Position numbers and translations under genes: made by a program. The notes under the pieces were generated by a model. The model saw only the letters and a program-made list of their open reading frames with translations, had not been told where the DNA came from and did no database searches. Positions 24,093 through 32,717 of a stretch of DNA of 64,000 nucleotides are shown here, piece after piece. The DNA comes from Chromohalobacter marismortui (GTDB taxonomy: Bacteria; Pseudomonadota; Gammaproteobacteria; Pseudomonadales; Halomonadaceae): NCBI RefSeq assembly GCF_004364315.1, contig NZ_SOBR01000010.1:30706-94705 (forward strand), in the 5' to 3' direction. The stretch's first letter is position 1; every line of letters starts with the position of its first letter.

Positions 24093-24953
24093 TTACGACG
24101 CCGGCAGCCACTCCTGGACCAGATCCTGGTTGTCCTCCACCCACTGCTTGGCGTTCTCGTAGGGGTCGGAGTCCTCCTCCTGATTCATCAGCATGACTTC
24201 GCCCATGTCTTCGGCGGTCCACTCGAAGGCATCCAGAATGGCGTAGGCTTCCGGCATGTCCTCCTTGAGCCCCTGACGAACGATGGTATGGATCTGCTCG
24301 GCACCGCCATAGACGTTCTTGGGGTCGTCCAGGTACTTGAGATCCCAGCGCGTGAACATCCAGTGCGGCGTCCAACCGGTCACGGCGATCTCTTCATCGT
24401 TGGCAATGGCGCTTTTCAGCGCCGCTGTCATGGTCGCGCCGCTGCCGCTTTGCAAACTTAGATCGAGATCGTACTCCTCGATGACCTTGTCGGTGAGGCG
24501 CATGATCCCGGCACCCGGGTCGATACCGGTGATCTTGTTGTCGAAGTCACCGGCATGCGCATTGAGATCCGCAATCGAATCGACCTCGCTATAGGCCGGC
24601 ACCACCAGCCCCAGTTTGGTGCCATCCAGGTTGACGCCCGTATCGACCAGTTGATCCTTGAGTTGAGCGTAGTAATCCTCATGCGTGGTCGGGAGCCAAC
24701 CGGCCAGCAGTGCATCGGTGTCTCCAGTCGCCACGGACTGCCACATTGCGGCTGCCGACAGCGAGGACGTCTCGACGTCGTAACCGGCTTGTTCGAGCAC
24801 AGCCCGCATCACGTTGGTAGACGCCACGGTAGAAGACCATTCGACATACGCCAGATTGATGGTGCCTTTGTCCTGGGCCTGCGCAGTGGTGGCCGCCAAG
24901 CCGGCACCGGCCATCAAGGCCAAACCGGCGAGATACATCGAACGCTGAGCCAT
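24093..24953 (-). CDS. Glycine betaine/choline-type ABC substrate-binding protein (OpuAC family)
   Basis: A 286-residue periplasmic binding protein. The signal peptide ends TAQAQ near residue 26; the mature part opens GTINLAYVEWSSTVASTNVM, the ProX/OpuAC pattern in which Trp residues form a cage for a quaternary amine. Other aromatic positions are visible (MWQSV, AGWLPTTHEDYY, GWTPHWMF). No permease or ATPase gene is near it in this window, so it is either an orphan subunit serving a transporter elsewhere or the remnant of a dispersed system. In a halophile, uptake of betaine as osmoprotectant is the likeliest role. The Shine-Dalgarno is weak. Confidence 0.85.
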   Translation of the reverse strand: MAQRSMYLAGLALMAGAGLAATTAQAQDKGTINLAYVEWSSTVASTNVMRAVLEQAGYDVETSSLSAAAMWQSVATGDTDALLAGWLPTTHEDYYAQLKDQLVDTGVNLDGTKLGLVVPAYSEVDSIADLNAHAGDFDNKITGIDPGAGIMRLTDKVIEEYDLDLSLQSGSGATMTAALKSAIANDEEIAVTGWTPHWMFTRWDLKYLDDPKNVYGGAEQIHTIVRQGLKEDMPEAYAILDAFEWTAEDMGEVMLMNQEEDSDPYENAKQWVEDNQDLVQEWLPAS

Positions 24954-25101
24954 GGGGAAATGCCTTTATTGGAAGTGTGCTTCAAGCATGCCGAGAAGGA
25001 GGAAACGTTGCAAACCTGTGTCCGGGCCATGCAAGGGCCGAATACAACGATGCCACTCCCCGGGCCGAAGAGTGGCATCGCATGCGCACGCCGGCGACTC
25101 G

Positions 25102-25311
25102 CTACCCCACCCGCTTCTCGTGTGACACGGCGCCACGCGGCGCCGTGGCTCCATGAACAGCCGACATCGCGCGCTCCAGATCATCGCTTTTGCATTTGAA
25201 GGCGTGACATTCCGCGCAGCGGATGTCATCGAGCTGCTCGTCGCCGGTGGGGATGACGAAGCGCTCCCCATGGCAAACGTTGCAACGCAGATCGAGTGTC
25301 ACTTTCAGCAT
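25102..25311 (-). CDS. Small zinc-ribbon-like protein (CxxC...CxxC), downstream member of a pair
   Basis: A 69-residue protein with two CxxC motifs, C10-NV-C13 and C32-AE-C35, plus C40, a spacing that fits a zinc ribbon. AAGGAGG lies nine bases before the ATG, giving strong translation potential. Function is not recognised. It is the second gene of a tandem pair: the upstream gene (25358-25573) encodes another CxxC...CxxC protein of nearly equal size, 46 bp away. The middle segment (IPTGDEQLDDIRCAECHAF) resembles that of its neighbour (AFEWDEVTCIECDEF), suggesting common descent. Confidence 0.7.
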   Translation of the reverse strand: MLKVTLDLRCNVCHGERFVIPTGDEQLDDIRCAECHAFKCKSDDLERAMSAVHGATAPRGAVSHEKRVG

Positions 25312-25357
25312 GTCCCTGTCCTCCTTGACCGTTGCTCTTCACATGTCAGCCGGGGCA

Positions 25358-25573
25358 TCACGCCCGCATACCCATGTGTCTTGCCATGGCGCGCGTCTTG
25401 AGGCAGGCCTCGTCCAGGGGTGGCAAGTAATCAACCGCGCGCTGCGCCAGTCCCAGACATGTATCGATGAATTCATCACACTCGATGCATGTCACTTCGT
25501 CCCACTCGAAGGCGGTATCCGGGGTGTTCAATGCGCGACTCCCGCAACGCGGGCAGATCATATCGTTGGTCAT
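25358..25573 (-). CDS. Small zinc-ribbon-like protein (CxxC...CxxC), upstream member of a pair
   Basis: A 71-residue protein with C7-PR-C10 and C29-IE-C32 as a likely four-cysteine zinc site, and C39 in addition. AAGGAGG with good spacing precedes the ATG, which supports real translation despite the small size. The N-terminal MICPRCGS is typical of zinc ribbons found in RNA polymerase subunits, rubredoxin-like proteins and adaptor proteins, but no specific family is recognised. The C-terminal half is helical and probably packs on the ribbon. It heads the pair with 25102-25311. Confidence 0.7.
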   Translation of the reverse strand: MTNDMICPRCGSRALNTPDTAFEWDEVTCIECDEFIDTCLGLAQRAVDYLPPLDEACLKTRAMARHMGMRA

Positions 25574-25861
25574 GTGTCACCCTCCTTGGTTAGACACGTC
25601 ACTGCAGTACTGGCCAACAATGGCCATGTATAAATAAAGTGCCAGATATCATCGACTCGTACAAGGATGGTACAAAAAAGTAAGAAGCCGTTATCATGAT
25701 ACTAGCGACGGTTCATTGCCCTTTCGTGATACGGTGCCGACGAAACGCTGTTTGCTTCCCTCGACGCTCGTCAATGAGCCGCCTAGTGTTAGTATTGATA
25801 AGCAAATTCATCATAAATGATGTGGCTTAGTTAGCCACTTTCTGCACAAGGAGGTCAATGC
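25574..25861. promoter_or_regulatory. Divergent regulatory region, zinc-ribbon pair / ybiO
   Basis: This 288-bp gap is markedly more AT-rich than its surroundings. It holds two short inverted repeats close to the ybiO start: CATCAT-AA-ATGATG (25809-25822) and TGGCT-TAGTT-AGCCA (25823-25837), next to each other. Further upstream GTACAA occurs twice nine bases apart near 25660. These may be operators; no promoter could be assigned with confidence. Confidence 0.45.
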
Positions 25862-28234
25862 GTGCCGACTCTACGTCTCGATACGTGGCTCAGCCGTTGG
25901 TTGTTGCTGTGTCTGCTCTTCGTGATGGCGCCGGCCGTGGCTCAGCAGAGCACACCAGCCGCTGACGCCGACGCCCCCGCCTATTCGACGCTGGCCGATA
26001 TGCTCGAGAACGAGAAGACGCGCCAGACGATCATTGATCAGTTGCGTGCCCAAGCGGCCCAGGAAAACACTCTGGACGCCGCAGGCGCTTCTTCTGCCGC
26101 AGCCATCGCCGACGATGCCCCCAGCGACCAGACGGCCGCAGAGGTTTCTTTCCCCCGCCGACTGGCCGACGCGACCAGCCATATCGCGGCGAACCTGGGG
26201 GGCCAGCTCAAGAGCCTGAGCGCAGCTCTGGTCGGCTTGTTCAGCACTCGCGATGCCGGCGCCAGCGGTCCGAGCTTCGATACCGGGACCTTCCTGATCG
26301 CCACCCTCAACTTCGCGTTGGTGGTCATCGGTGCCTTCGTGGCGCTGTTCGTCCTACGCCGTCTCGCGTCCCCCTTGTTCGGCAAGCTCGGTCAGTGGTC
26401 GTCCCAGCGTGCCGAGAAAAGTGCCTTGCTACGAACCGTTGTCGCGGTCGTGCTAGCGGCCCTCGTGGATATCGTGGTCGTCGTGCTGGCGTATGTAGCG
26501 GGCAACCTGCTGGCGACGTTCGCTATCGGCGAAGCGGGCAACATGGCAACGCGCTTTTCGCTGTTCCTGAACGCCTTCTTGATGATCGAGCTGTTCAAGG
26601 CCGCGCTGCGCATGTTGTTCTCATCGCATTACGAGGGGTTGCGCCTGATGCCCATTGCCTCGCCGCAGGCCTCTTACTGCAACCGCTTCCTCGCACGTCT
26701 GGCCGGCTTCATCGGCTACGGCATGCTGGTGGTCGTGCCCATCATCAATTTCAACCTGTCGCCGGCACTCGGCCAGGGACTCGGCACGCTGATCATGCTG
26801 CTGGCATTGATCTACGCCACGACGGTGATCCTCAAGCATCGCGTGACACTGCGCGATGTCCTGATGCAGCGCGCCGAAAACGCCGACATGAGTGCCTCGC
26901 GCTTCGCGCTGCGTCTGCTGGGGCGTATCTGGCATGTGCTGGCCCTGGCCTACGCACTGGTGGTGTTCGCCGTCACCGTGCTGCATCCGGAGACTGCATT
27001 GCCCTACGTGCTGCTGGCCACGCTCAAGACGGTCATCACCGTGGGCATCGGCATGCTGGTATCGGGCGTGCTGACCCAGTTGATTGGCCGTCGCATTCGC
27101 CTGAGCGGCGATATTCAGCGTCGTCTGCCACTGCTGGAAACACGCCTCAATGCCTACGTACCGACCGCTCTCAAGGTAATTCGGGCCATCATCCTGATCG
27201 TCGTGGCGATGTTCGTGCTCAGTGCCTGGCAGGTGTTTGATCTTGCCGCCTGGTATGCGTCCGAGGCTGGCGCGAACACCGTCGGCACCACGCTGAACGT
27301 GATCATCATTCTGCTGGTCGCTATCGCCGCGTGGATTGGACTCGCCAGCCTGATCGAGCACCGTCTGAACGCAGATGCCGGTACAGGTGAGCCCTCGGCC
27401 CGCGCCAAGACACTCCTCTCGCTGTTCCGCAATGCATTGGCGATCGCCTTGATCACCATGACGGCAATGATCATATTGGCCGAGATCGGCATCAATATCG
27501 GTCCGCTGATCGCCGGTGCCGGGGTCCTCGGTCTGGCCATCGGCTTCGGTTCGCAAAAGCTGGTGCAGGACGTCATCACCGGGGTCTTCATCCAGTTGGA
27601 AAACGCCATGAACACCGGCGACGTCGTCACCGTGGGCGGCACCACCGGTACGGCAGAACGCATCAGCATTCGCTCTGTGGGGATCCGCGATTTGTCGGGG
27701 ACCTACCACATCGTGCCGTTCTCCTCGGTGGATACCGTCTCCAACTACATGCGTGAATTCGGTAACCATGTCGGCGAATACGGCATTGCCTACCGCGAGA
27801 GCATCGATGATGCCATCGAACAGCTGCAGGTGGCCTTCGACGCCCTCAAGGAAAGCGAGCACGGCCACAAGCTGCTCGAACCGCTCAGCGTGGCAGGCGT
27901 CACCGCCCTGGCCGACAGCTCGGTCAACATTCGCGTAATCATCAAGACCACGCCGGGCGACCAGTGGGCCGTGGGCCGTGCCTACAACCGCCTGGTCAAG
28001 CTGTACTTCGACGCTGCCGGCATCGAGATTCCGTTCCCGCACACCACGCTCTACTTCGGACAGGAGAAGGATGGCAGCGCCCCGCCCGCCAATCTGCGCA
28101 TCCTGTCCCAGAAGGGCGAGGTGGTGGACAGCCAGTCGCCTTCAGGGAACGCGTCGCCTTCGCCCGATGCACCATCGGACGAGAACATCAATCCCGAGCA
28201 TACCAAGCCGGACAACGACGAGACCCCGAACTGA
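25862..28234 (+). CDS. ybiO: MscS-family mechanosensitive channel, YbiO type
   Basis: A 790-residue inner-membrane protein that releases solutes on hypo-osmotic shock. It has a signal peptide (residues 1-27), a periplasmic N-terminal region with ADMLENEKTRQTIIDQLRAQA closely resembling E. coli YbiO, about ten to eleven membrane helices, and the MscS pore and beta domain GPLIAGAGVLGLAIGFGSQKLVQD... with VFIQLENAMNTGDVV. The C-terminal 50 residues are hydrophilic and low in complexity. Translation starts at GTG, seven bases after AAGGAGG; an out-of-frame ATG at 25858 lies between the Shine-Dalgarno and the GTG. Strong terminators follow at 28242-28306. Confidence 0.9.
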   Translation: MPTLRLDTWLSRWLLLCLLFVMAPAVAQQSTPAADADAPAYSTLADMLENEKTRQTIIDQLRAQAAQENTLDAAGASSAAAIADDAPSDQTAAEVSFPRRLADATSHIAANLGGQLKSLSAALVGLFSTRDAGASGPSFDTGTFLIATLNFALVVIGAFVALFVLRRLASPLFGKLGQWSSQRAEKSALLRTVVAVVLAALVDIVVVVLAYVAGNLLATFAIGEAGNMATRFSLFLNAFLMIELFKAALRMLFSSHYEGLRLMPIASPQASYCNRFLARLAGFIGYGMLVVVPIINFNLSPALGQGLGTLIMLLALIYATTVILKHRVTLRDVLMQRAENADMSASRFALRLLGRIWHVLALAYALVVFAVTVLHPETALPYVLLATLKTVITVGIGMLVSGVLTQLIGRRIRLSGDIQRRLPLLETRLNAYVPTALKVIRAIILIVVAMFVLSAWQVFDLAAWYASEAGANTVGTTLNVIIILLVAIAAWIGLASLIEHRLNADAGTGEPSARAKTLLSLFRNALAIALITMTAMIILAEIGINIGPLIAGAGVLGLAIGFGSQKLVQDVITGVFIQLENAMNTGDVVTVGGTTGTAERISIRSVGIRDLSGTYHIVPFSSVDTVSNYMREFGNHVGEYGIAYRESIDDAIEQLQVAFDALKESEHGHKLLEPLSVAGVTALADSSVNIRVIIKTTPGDQWAVGRAYNRLVKLYFDAAGIEIPFPHTTLYFGQEKDGSAPPANLRILSQKGEVVDSQSPSGNASPSPDAPSDENINPEHTKPDNDETPN

Positions 28235-28241
28235 GCTCGTT

Positions 28242-28306
28242 GCGCCGCCGTTCTGACGGCGGCGCCTTGACATCAAAGGGCCGCCCTGCCGGGGCGGCCC
28301 TTTTTT
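28242..28306 (+). terminator. Double hairpin terminator after ybiO
   Basis: A first 9-bp GC stem (28242-28250 with 28257-28265) is followed by a second 9-bp stem (28278-28286 with 28292-28300) and six T residues (28301-28306). The second is a textbook intrinsic terminator for ybiO. Confidence 0.92.
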
Positions 28307-28374
28307 CGGTCACGGCCTTTCTCGGTCACGGCCGCCCTCGGGGACACCGGGGGCAGCCATGATCGCTCAACGGC

Positions 28375-29736
28375 TTATTGCGTCGTTACCAGCATGATCG
28401 CGCAGAGTACTGCCGTCACCCACATGGCAGGCTTGATCTCGGTCAGGCGTCCCGTGCACAGCTTGATCGCCACGAAGCTCAGAAAGGCGAAGGCGATGCC
28501 CAGCGTGATCGAATACGTCAGCGGCATGACAATGATCGCCAGAAACGCCGGGAAGGCCTGGTCCATCTTCTGCCACTCGATACGTCCCACCGGCGCCAGC
28601 ATGAATACCCCGACCATCACCAGCGCCGGTGCGGTGGCGATGGCCGGCACCAATGACAGCAGTGGCGACAGGAACAGGAACGGCAGGAACAACAAACCAC
28701 AGACAACGCCGACGATACCCGTGCGTCCGCCCTGGGCGACCCCCACACCGGACTCGATGAAGGTCTGCGCGGCGCTGGTCCCCAGCGGCGCGGCAATCAT
28801 CGAGGCGAAGGCATCCACGGTCATCGAGCGTTTGAGGTTGCGCGGCTGCCCCTTGTCATCCTTGAGATCGGCAGCTTCCGAGAGCGCCAGGAAGCATGAC
28901 AGCGCATCGAAGAAGTTGGTGAACAGCATCACGAAGATGAACGGCCAATAAGCCACCTGGAGCGCGCCCCATAGATCCACCTGCCACATGGCGCTGAAAT
29001 CCGGCCATGCCGCCAGACCGCTCCAGGCCACGATCACATCCGCCCCCCAGAGGCGCCCCAGCGGTATCGCCACCAACGTGGTGATGACGATACCGAGTAC
29101 CAGCGCACCGTTGACGCGCAGCGTGACCAGTATCGCGGTCAGCAGCATCCCGGCGATGAAGGTGATCAGCGCAGGCGTCAGTTCGCCCAGGGAAACCAGC
29201 GTCGCGCCATTATCGACGACGAACCCCGCATTCTTGAAGCCGATGAAGGTAATGAACAACCCGATCCCGCAGGTAATCCCGAAACGCAACGAATCGGGAA
29301 TCGCCTCGACGATGGCCTTGCGCACATTGAAAAAGGCCAGCAAGGCGAACAGTACCCCGGACCAGAAGACACAGCCCAGCGCCACTTGCCACGGCAGGCC
29401 CGCGCCCTGCACCAGGGTATAGGCAAACAACGCGTTCATCCCCATGCCGGGCGCCACGAGGATAGGATTTCGTGCATACAGCCCCATCGCCAGGCTGCTC
29501 AGGAAACTGATCAGCACCGTCGCGGAAAGCCCTGCCGAGAACGGAATCCCTGCATCGCTCAAGATCGAGGGGTTGACCACGATGATGTACATCGCTGCCA
29601 GGAAGGTCGCCAGGCCGGCCAGTAATTCGGTGCGCAAGGTCGAACCATAACGGCGAATGCCGAAGTAACGCTCCAGAGTGCTGTCCTGTTGCGTCATCGA
29701 TGACGTGGCAGTACGTCGATGGGGGGTCTGCGCCAT
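28375..29736 (-). CDS. NCS2-family purine permease (AzgA/GhxP type)
   Basis: A 453-residue inner-membrane proton symporter with 14 predicted helices, most like the AzgA-type guanine/hypoxanthine/adenine permeases. Motifs include the N-terminal RTELLAGLATFLAAMYIIVVNP, APGMGMNALFAYT, and GTSAAQTFIESGVGVAQGGRTG in the substrate-site region. AGGGA eight bases upstream supports the start at 29736; an ATG 13 codons in is possible. The gene stands alone, convergent with ybiO. I searched the leader for a purine riboswitch and saw none. Confidence 0.88.
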   Translation of the reverse strand: MAQTPHRRTATSSMTQQDSTLERYFGIRRYGSTLRTELLAGLATFLAAMYIIVVNPSILSDAGIPFSAGLSATVLISFLSSLAMGLYARNPILVAPGMGMNALFAYTLVQGAGLPWQVALGCVFWSGVLFALLAFFNVRKAIVEAIPDSLRFGITCGIGLFITFIGFKNAGFVVDNGATLVSLGELTPALITFIAGMLLTAILVTLRVNGALVLGIVITTLVAIPLGRLWGADVIVAWSGLAAWPDFSAMWQVDLWGALQVAYWPFIFVMLFTNFFDALSCFLALSEAADLKDDKGQPRNLKRSMTVDAFASMIAAPLGTSAAQTFIESGVGVAQGGRTGIVGVVCGLLFLPFLFLSPLLSLVPAIATAPALVMVGVFMLAPVGRIEWQKMDQAFPAFLAIIVMPLTYSITLGIAFAFLSFVAIKLCTGRLTEIKPAMWVTAVLCAIMLVTTQ

Positions 29737-29891
29737 GATGTGTTCCCTATGTGTATCATTGTTGTCATGAAGGAAGCCCTGACGTTACCCACACTTTGAC
29801 CGACTGGACAAGAGTCTAGAAACATCAACGGCCCACAGGCCACCCCGATAAGGCACCTGCAGGCCGCAACTCGCCCTTCATGACGGACGAT

Positions 29892-29915
29892 AAAAAAGGG
29901 CGCCCGCAGGCGCCC
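29892..29915 (-). terminator. Rho-independent terminator of the hem operon
   Basis: On the minus strand a 7-bp stem GGGCGCC / GGCGCCC with CGCA loop (29898-29915) is followed by six T residues. It lies 20 bp past the hemY stop and ends the hemCDXY transcript. Confidence 0.9.
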
Positions 29916-29935
29916 AGGAGAGCAAAAACCGTTCG

Positions 29936-31165
29936 CTAGCGTGTACGTTCGCTAGGCTGGGGTAACGCTGGCAATGAGCGATCGAGCAGCTCCACGCTCT
30001 GGCGGTAGAAGAGCTGGCTCTTCTGATGCTCGCCCAGATTGGCGTAGAGGCGCGCCAGCTCGGCACATACCACCCCGCTGGGACGCTGGCGTTGACTGGC
30101 TTCGAAGTATTCCTGCGCCTTGCCCCAATAAGCGTTGCGTAACGATAAACGCCCCAGGCTCAGTAGTAAATCGGGATCATTGGGGCGTTCCTGAAGCCAT
30201 TTCTCGGCATACGCCAGCTGACGCCCGGCATCCACGTTGAGCAGACCATAACGCAGCACCAGACGCGTATCCCAGTGCTCCTTGAGGGAGTGCCGCAGCA
30301 AACGCTCGGCCATCGCTTCCTCGCCATCATTGACCAGCGCCTCGGTATACAGCACCACCAGCTCGACATCGCTGCGCAGATAGTCGGGCATATCCGCCCA
30401 TAGGTTGGGCACCCGGTTGGCGTCGGCATTGGGATGACGCTGGACCGCCTGAAGGATCAGCTCACGATAGGCACGCTGTTCAAGCTCGCGACGTTCTTCT
30501 TCGGTAATCAGTTGCTGCTTGTCGAGCTTGGGTAGCAGATGGCGCAACCCTTCCCAGTCGTTGACGCTGAGGTAGGCCTGGCGCAACAGCTTGAGCACCT
30601 GCGGATGGTTGGGGAGCTGCTTTTCCAGGCGCGTCAGCGTCGCCAGCGCCTCCTCGAACTGCTGGCGATCGAGCATCAGTTGCGCCTGCACCATGCCCAC
30701 CGCGTTATCGGCCCCCTCGGTGCTGTGATGGGCGCGTTTGAGCAGCGTATCGGCGTGGTCGAAACGCCCTTGGTAATGCGCCGCCAATGCGGCGGAAAGA
30801 TAATTGACCAGCGGCGTGCTGGAATCGTCCGCCGCCTTGACCAAGTCTTTCTCGGCACGCTTCCAGCGACCTTCGGCCAGGGCCACCAGGCCTCTCACAG
30901 TACGCTTCATGGCATTGCGGTTACGCGTGCGACTGTTCCAGACCTTGAGTCGGCTGACCGGACGACGCAGCCGATGGAGGACGCGCAGCAGGAAATGCAG
31001 GGCCAGAAACACCGCCAGCAGTATCACCAGCCCCAGCCAGAACGACGTCTGAAGCGAGGTGTCACCCACCCGGACCAGCCAGTACCCGGGCGTCGACTGC
31101 ATTAGCTGGCCGAACAGCGCCCCGACGGCCAGCCCCACGACGATGAGAAGAATCAGCTTTCTCAT
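29936..31165 (-). CDS. hemY: Heme biosynthesis-associated TPR protein HemY
   Basis: A 409-residue inner-membrane protein of the HemY family of gammaproteobacteria (not the protoporphyrinogen oxidase also called HemY). Two N-terminal hydrophobic segments (about 1-25 and 40-65) anchor a TPR-rich domain, visible in repeated helical pairs such as LVNYLSAALAAHYQGRFDHADTLLKRA and NDPDLLLSLGRLSLRNAYWGKAQEYFE. Its role, possibly organising coproporphyrin-pathway enzymes at the membrane, is not settled. It overlaps hemX by 4 bp and ends the operon. Confidence 0.93.
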   Translation of the reverse strand: MRKLILLIVVGLAVGALFGQLMQSTPGYWLVRVGDTSLQTSFWLGLVILLAVFLALHFLLRVLHRLRRPVSRLKVWNSRTRNRNAMKRTVRGLVALAEGRWKRAEKDLVKAADDSSTPLVNYLSAALAAHYQGRFDHADTLLKRAHHSTEGADNAVGMVQAQLMLDRQQFEEALATLTRLEKQLPNHPQVLKLLRQAYLSVNDWEGLRHLLPKLDKQQLITEEERRELEQRAYRELILQAVQRHPNADANRVPNLWADMPDYLRSDVELVVLYTEALVNDGEEAMAERLLRHSLKEHWDTRLVLRYGLLNVDAGRQLAYAEKWLQERPNDPDLLLSLGRLSLRNAYWGKAQEYFEASQRQRPSGVVCAELARLYANLGEHQKSQLFYRQSVELLDRSLPALPQPSERTR

Positions 31166-32673
31166 GCGCTGTCTCCTTCATCACCCGGTTTGGCCGCAGT
31201 CCCGTTACCGTTCTGCTGGACCGCCTCACCGCGATTGCCGCCGTTGTCCTGTAAACGCGTCTCCATGAACTTCTGGAGCGCCTGCTGGGACTTGCTGATG
31301 TCCGGCAGCTCGGGGCGAATGGTCTTGTCACGCAACGACTCGAGGCGCTCGAGCGATGCCTTCACCGCCTCCTGCTGGGTATCGTAATAGCGCTCGATCA
31401 GGGTGATGGCTTTGCCGAGGCTCGCTTGATAGAGCTTGGGCTCAGCCTTGAGCAAGGCGAGCTGGGCCTGCTCGAGCAAGAGACGCACATTCTGGCGTAG
31501 GTAGGACTCCTGCTCAGGCGTCACCAAAGCCTCCAGCGCTTCATCGTGGCGGCGTATGACGACGAGATCCTTGAGCTCGCCACCGAGCTGGGCAAGCTGT
31601 TCACGCCAGCCGCCCTTGAGCGGTGCCTGATCATCCTTTTGTGCCGCCATCTCTTCGACCTCCTGTTCGAGGGGCAGCGTCGCCAGTTGTTCCTGCTGCG
31701 CCATCAATGCCAGGTACAGTCCGGTGCGGTCCACCGTGGGCACCGAGTCCAACGCCGCCAGTTCGGACTGAATCGCCCGACGCACGGGAATCAGCGCCGG
31801 ATTGTCCGCCTTGGCCAAACGTTGGTCGGCCGTCTCGAGCAGCGCCTTGGCGCCACGCACGTCACGCTCGAGGCGTAGGCGCTGATTGGCAAGCCGTAAC
31901 AAGTACTCGGCCTCGGCATACAGCCATTCGCGTGGGTCGGCCTCCTGCTCCTCGGCCAATTCGGCCAGTACCTTGTCCAGGTTCGCATCAAGCTCCTTGC
32001 GGTATGCCTGGAAGTCATCGCGCAGCGACGCGAATGCCTGTTCGCGCCGATCGAGACGCTGACGCAACTTTTCGATGGCCTGGGCGTTAGCGTCAACAGT
32101 ATTCGCCAACTCGGCCTGCTGGGTCTGCTGCGCCTGCAAGCGTTTCCAGCCATATCCCAGCCCCAGCACCAGGACGATCGCCACGACCACGGCAACGACC
32201 AGCGCCACGAGCGCCAAGCCACGGCCACTGCCGCTTTGCGATGTTGGCCCGGCAGGGGGCGAAGTACCATTGCCGGCACCACCAGCGTTAGCCGACGCCT
32301 GTGTCTTGGCCTGCGCGGCACTCCCCGCCTTGGGCTTGCCTGCGTCCTTGGCCGGCTTGTCCGGCGTTGCGTGCTGTGCCTTGGAGCCACCTTTAGCGGT
32401 GGACGACGAGGCGCCGCTTGCGGATGGCGTCTCGCTTGACGTGGGCGACGCCGCATCAGAGGCAGGCCGGGACGCCGCAGGGCCGGTCGTCGATGCCTTG
32501 GACGACGCAGCATCCGCCGCCTTGTCCGAGGCACCGCGCGTCTCGTCGGCTACCTGACCGTCGGCATCGACCTGGTGAGTCTCGGAGGAGACCGACGACT
32601 GAGACGTCTCATCGGTGGACGTCGACGCATAGGTGGGCGTGTTCTTGTCATCCTGATCCTGTCGTTTGCTCAT
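31162..32673 (-). CDS. hemX: HemX family membrane protein (uroporphyrinogen-III synthase operon)
   Basis: A 503-residue protein annotated in relatives as a putative uroporphyrinogen-III C-methyltransferase, although a SAM-binding core is not evident here. The first 150 residues are a Ser/Ala/Thr/Lys-rich disordered tail, one membrane helix follows (about 151-176, RGLALVALVVAVVVAIVLVLG), then a coiled coil (180-240) and a periplasmic helical domain. The N-terminal tail looks longer than in many relatives. It sits between hemD (44-bp gap) and hemY (4-bp overlap). Confidence 0.92.
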   Translation of the reverse strand: MSKRQDQDDKNTPTYASTSTDETSQSSVSSETHQVDADGQVADETRGASDKAADAASSKASTTGPAASRPASDAASPTSSETPSASGASSSTAKGGSKAQHATPDKPAKDAGKPKAGSAAQAKTQASANAGGAGNGTSPPAGPTSQSGSGRGLALVALVVAVVVAIVLVLGLGYGWKRLQAQQTQQAELANTVDANAQAIEKLRQRLDRREQAFASLRDDFQAYRKELDANLDKVLAELAEEQEADPREWLYAEAEYLLRLANQRLRLERDVRGAKALLETADQRLAKADNPALIPVRRAIQSELAALDSVPTVDRTGLYLALMAQQEQLATLPLEQEVEEMAAQKDDQAPLKGGWREQLAQLGGELKDLVVIRRHDEALEALVTPEQESYLRQNVRLLLEQAQLALLKAEPKLYQASLGKAITLIERYYDTQQEAVKASLERLESLRDKTIRPELPDISKSQQALQKFMETRLQDNGGNRGEAVQQNGNGTAAKPGDEGDSA

Positions 32674-32717
32674 GTGTCGCTAGCCTTTTCAAACTCATCG
32701 TGATCAACGTCGGCGCG

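Noticed and set aside
29737..29880. Purine riboswitch before the NCS2 permease
   Set aside because: The conserved junction bases are not visible, and no competing terminator lies near the start codon.
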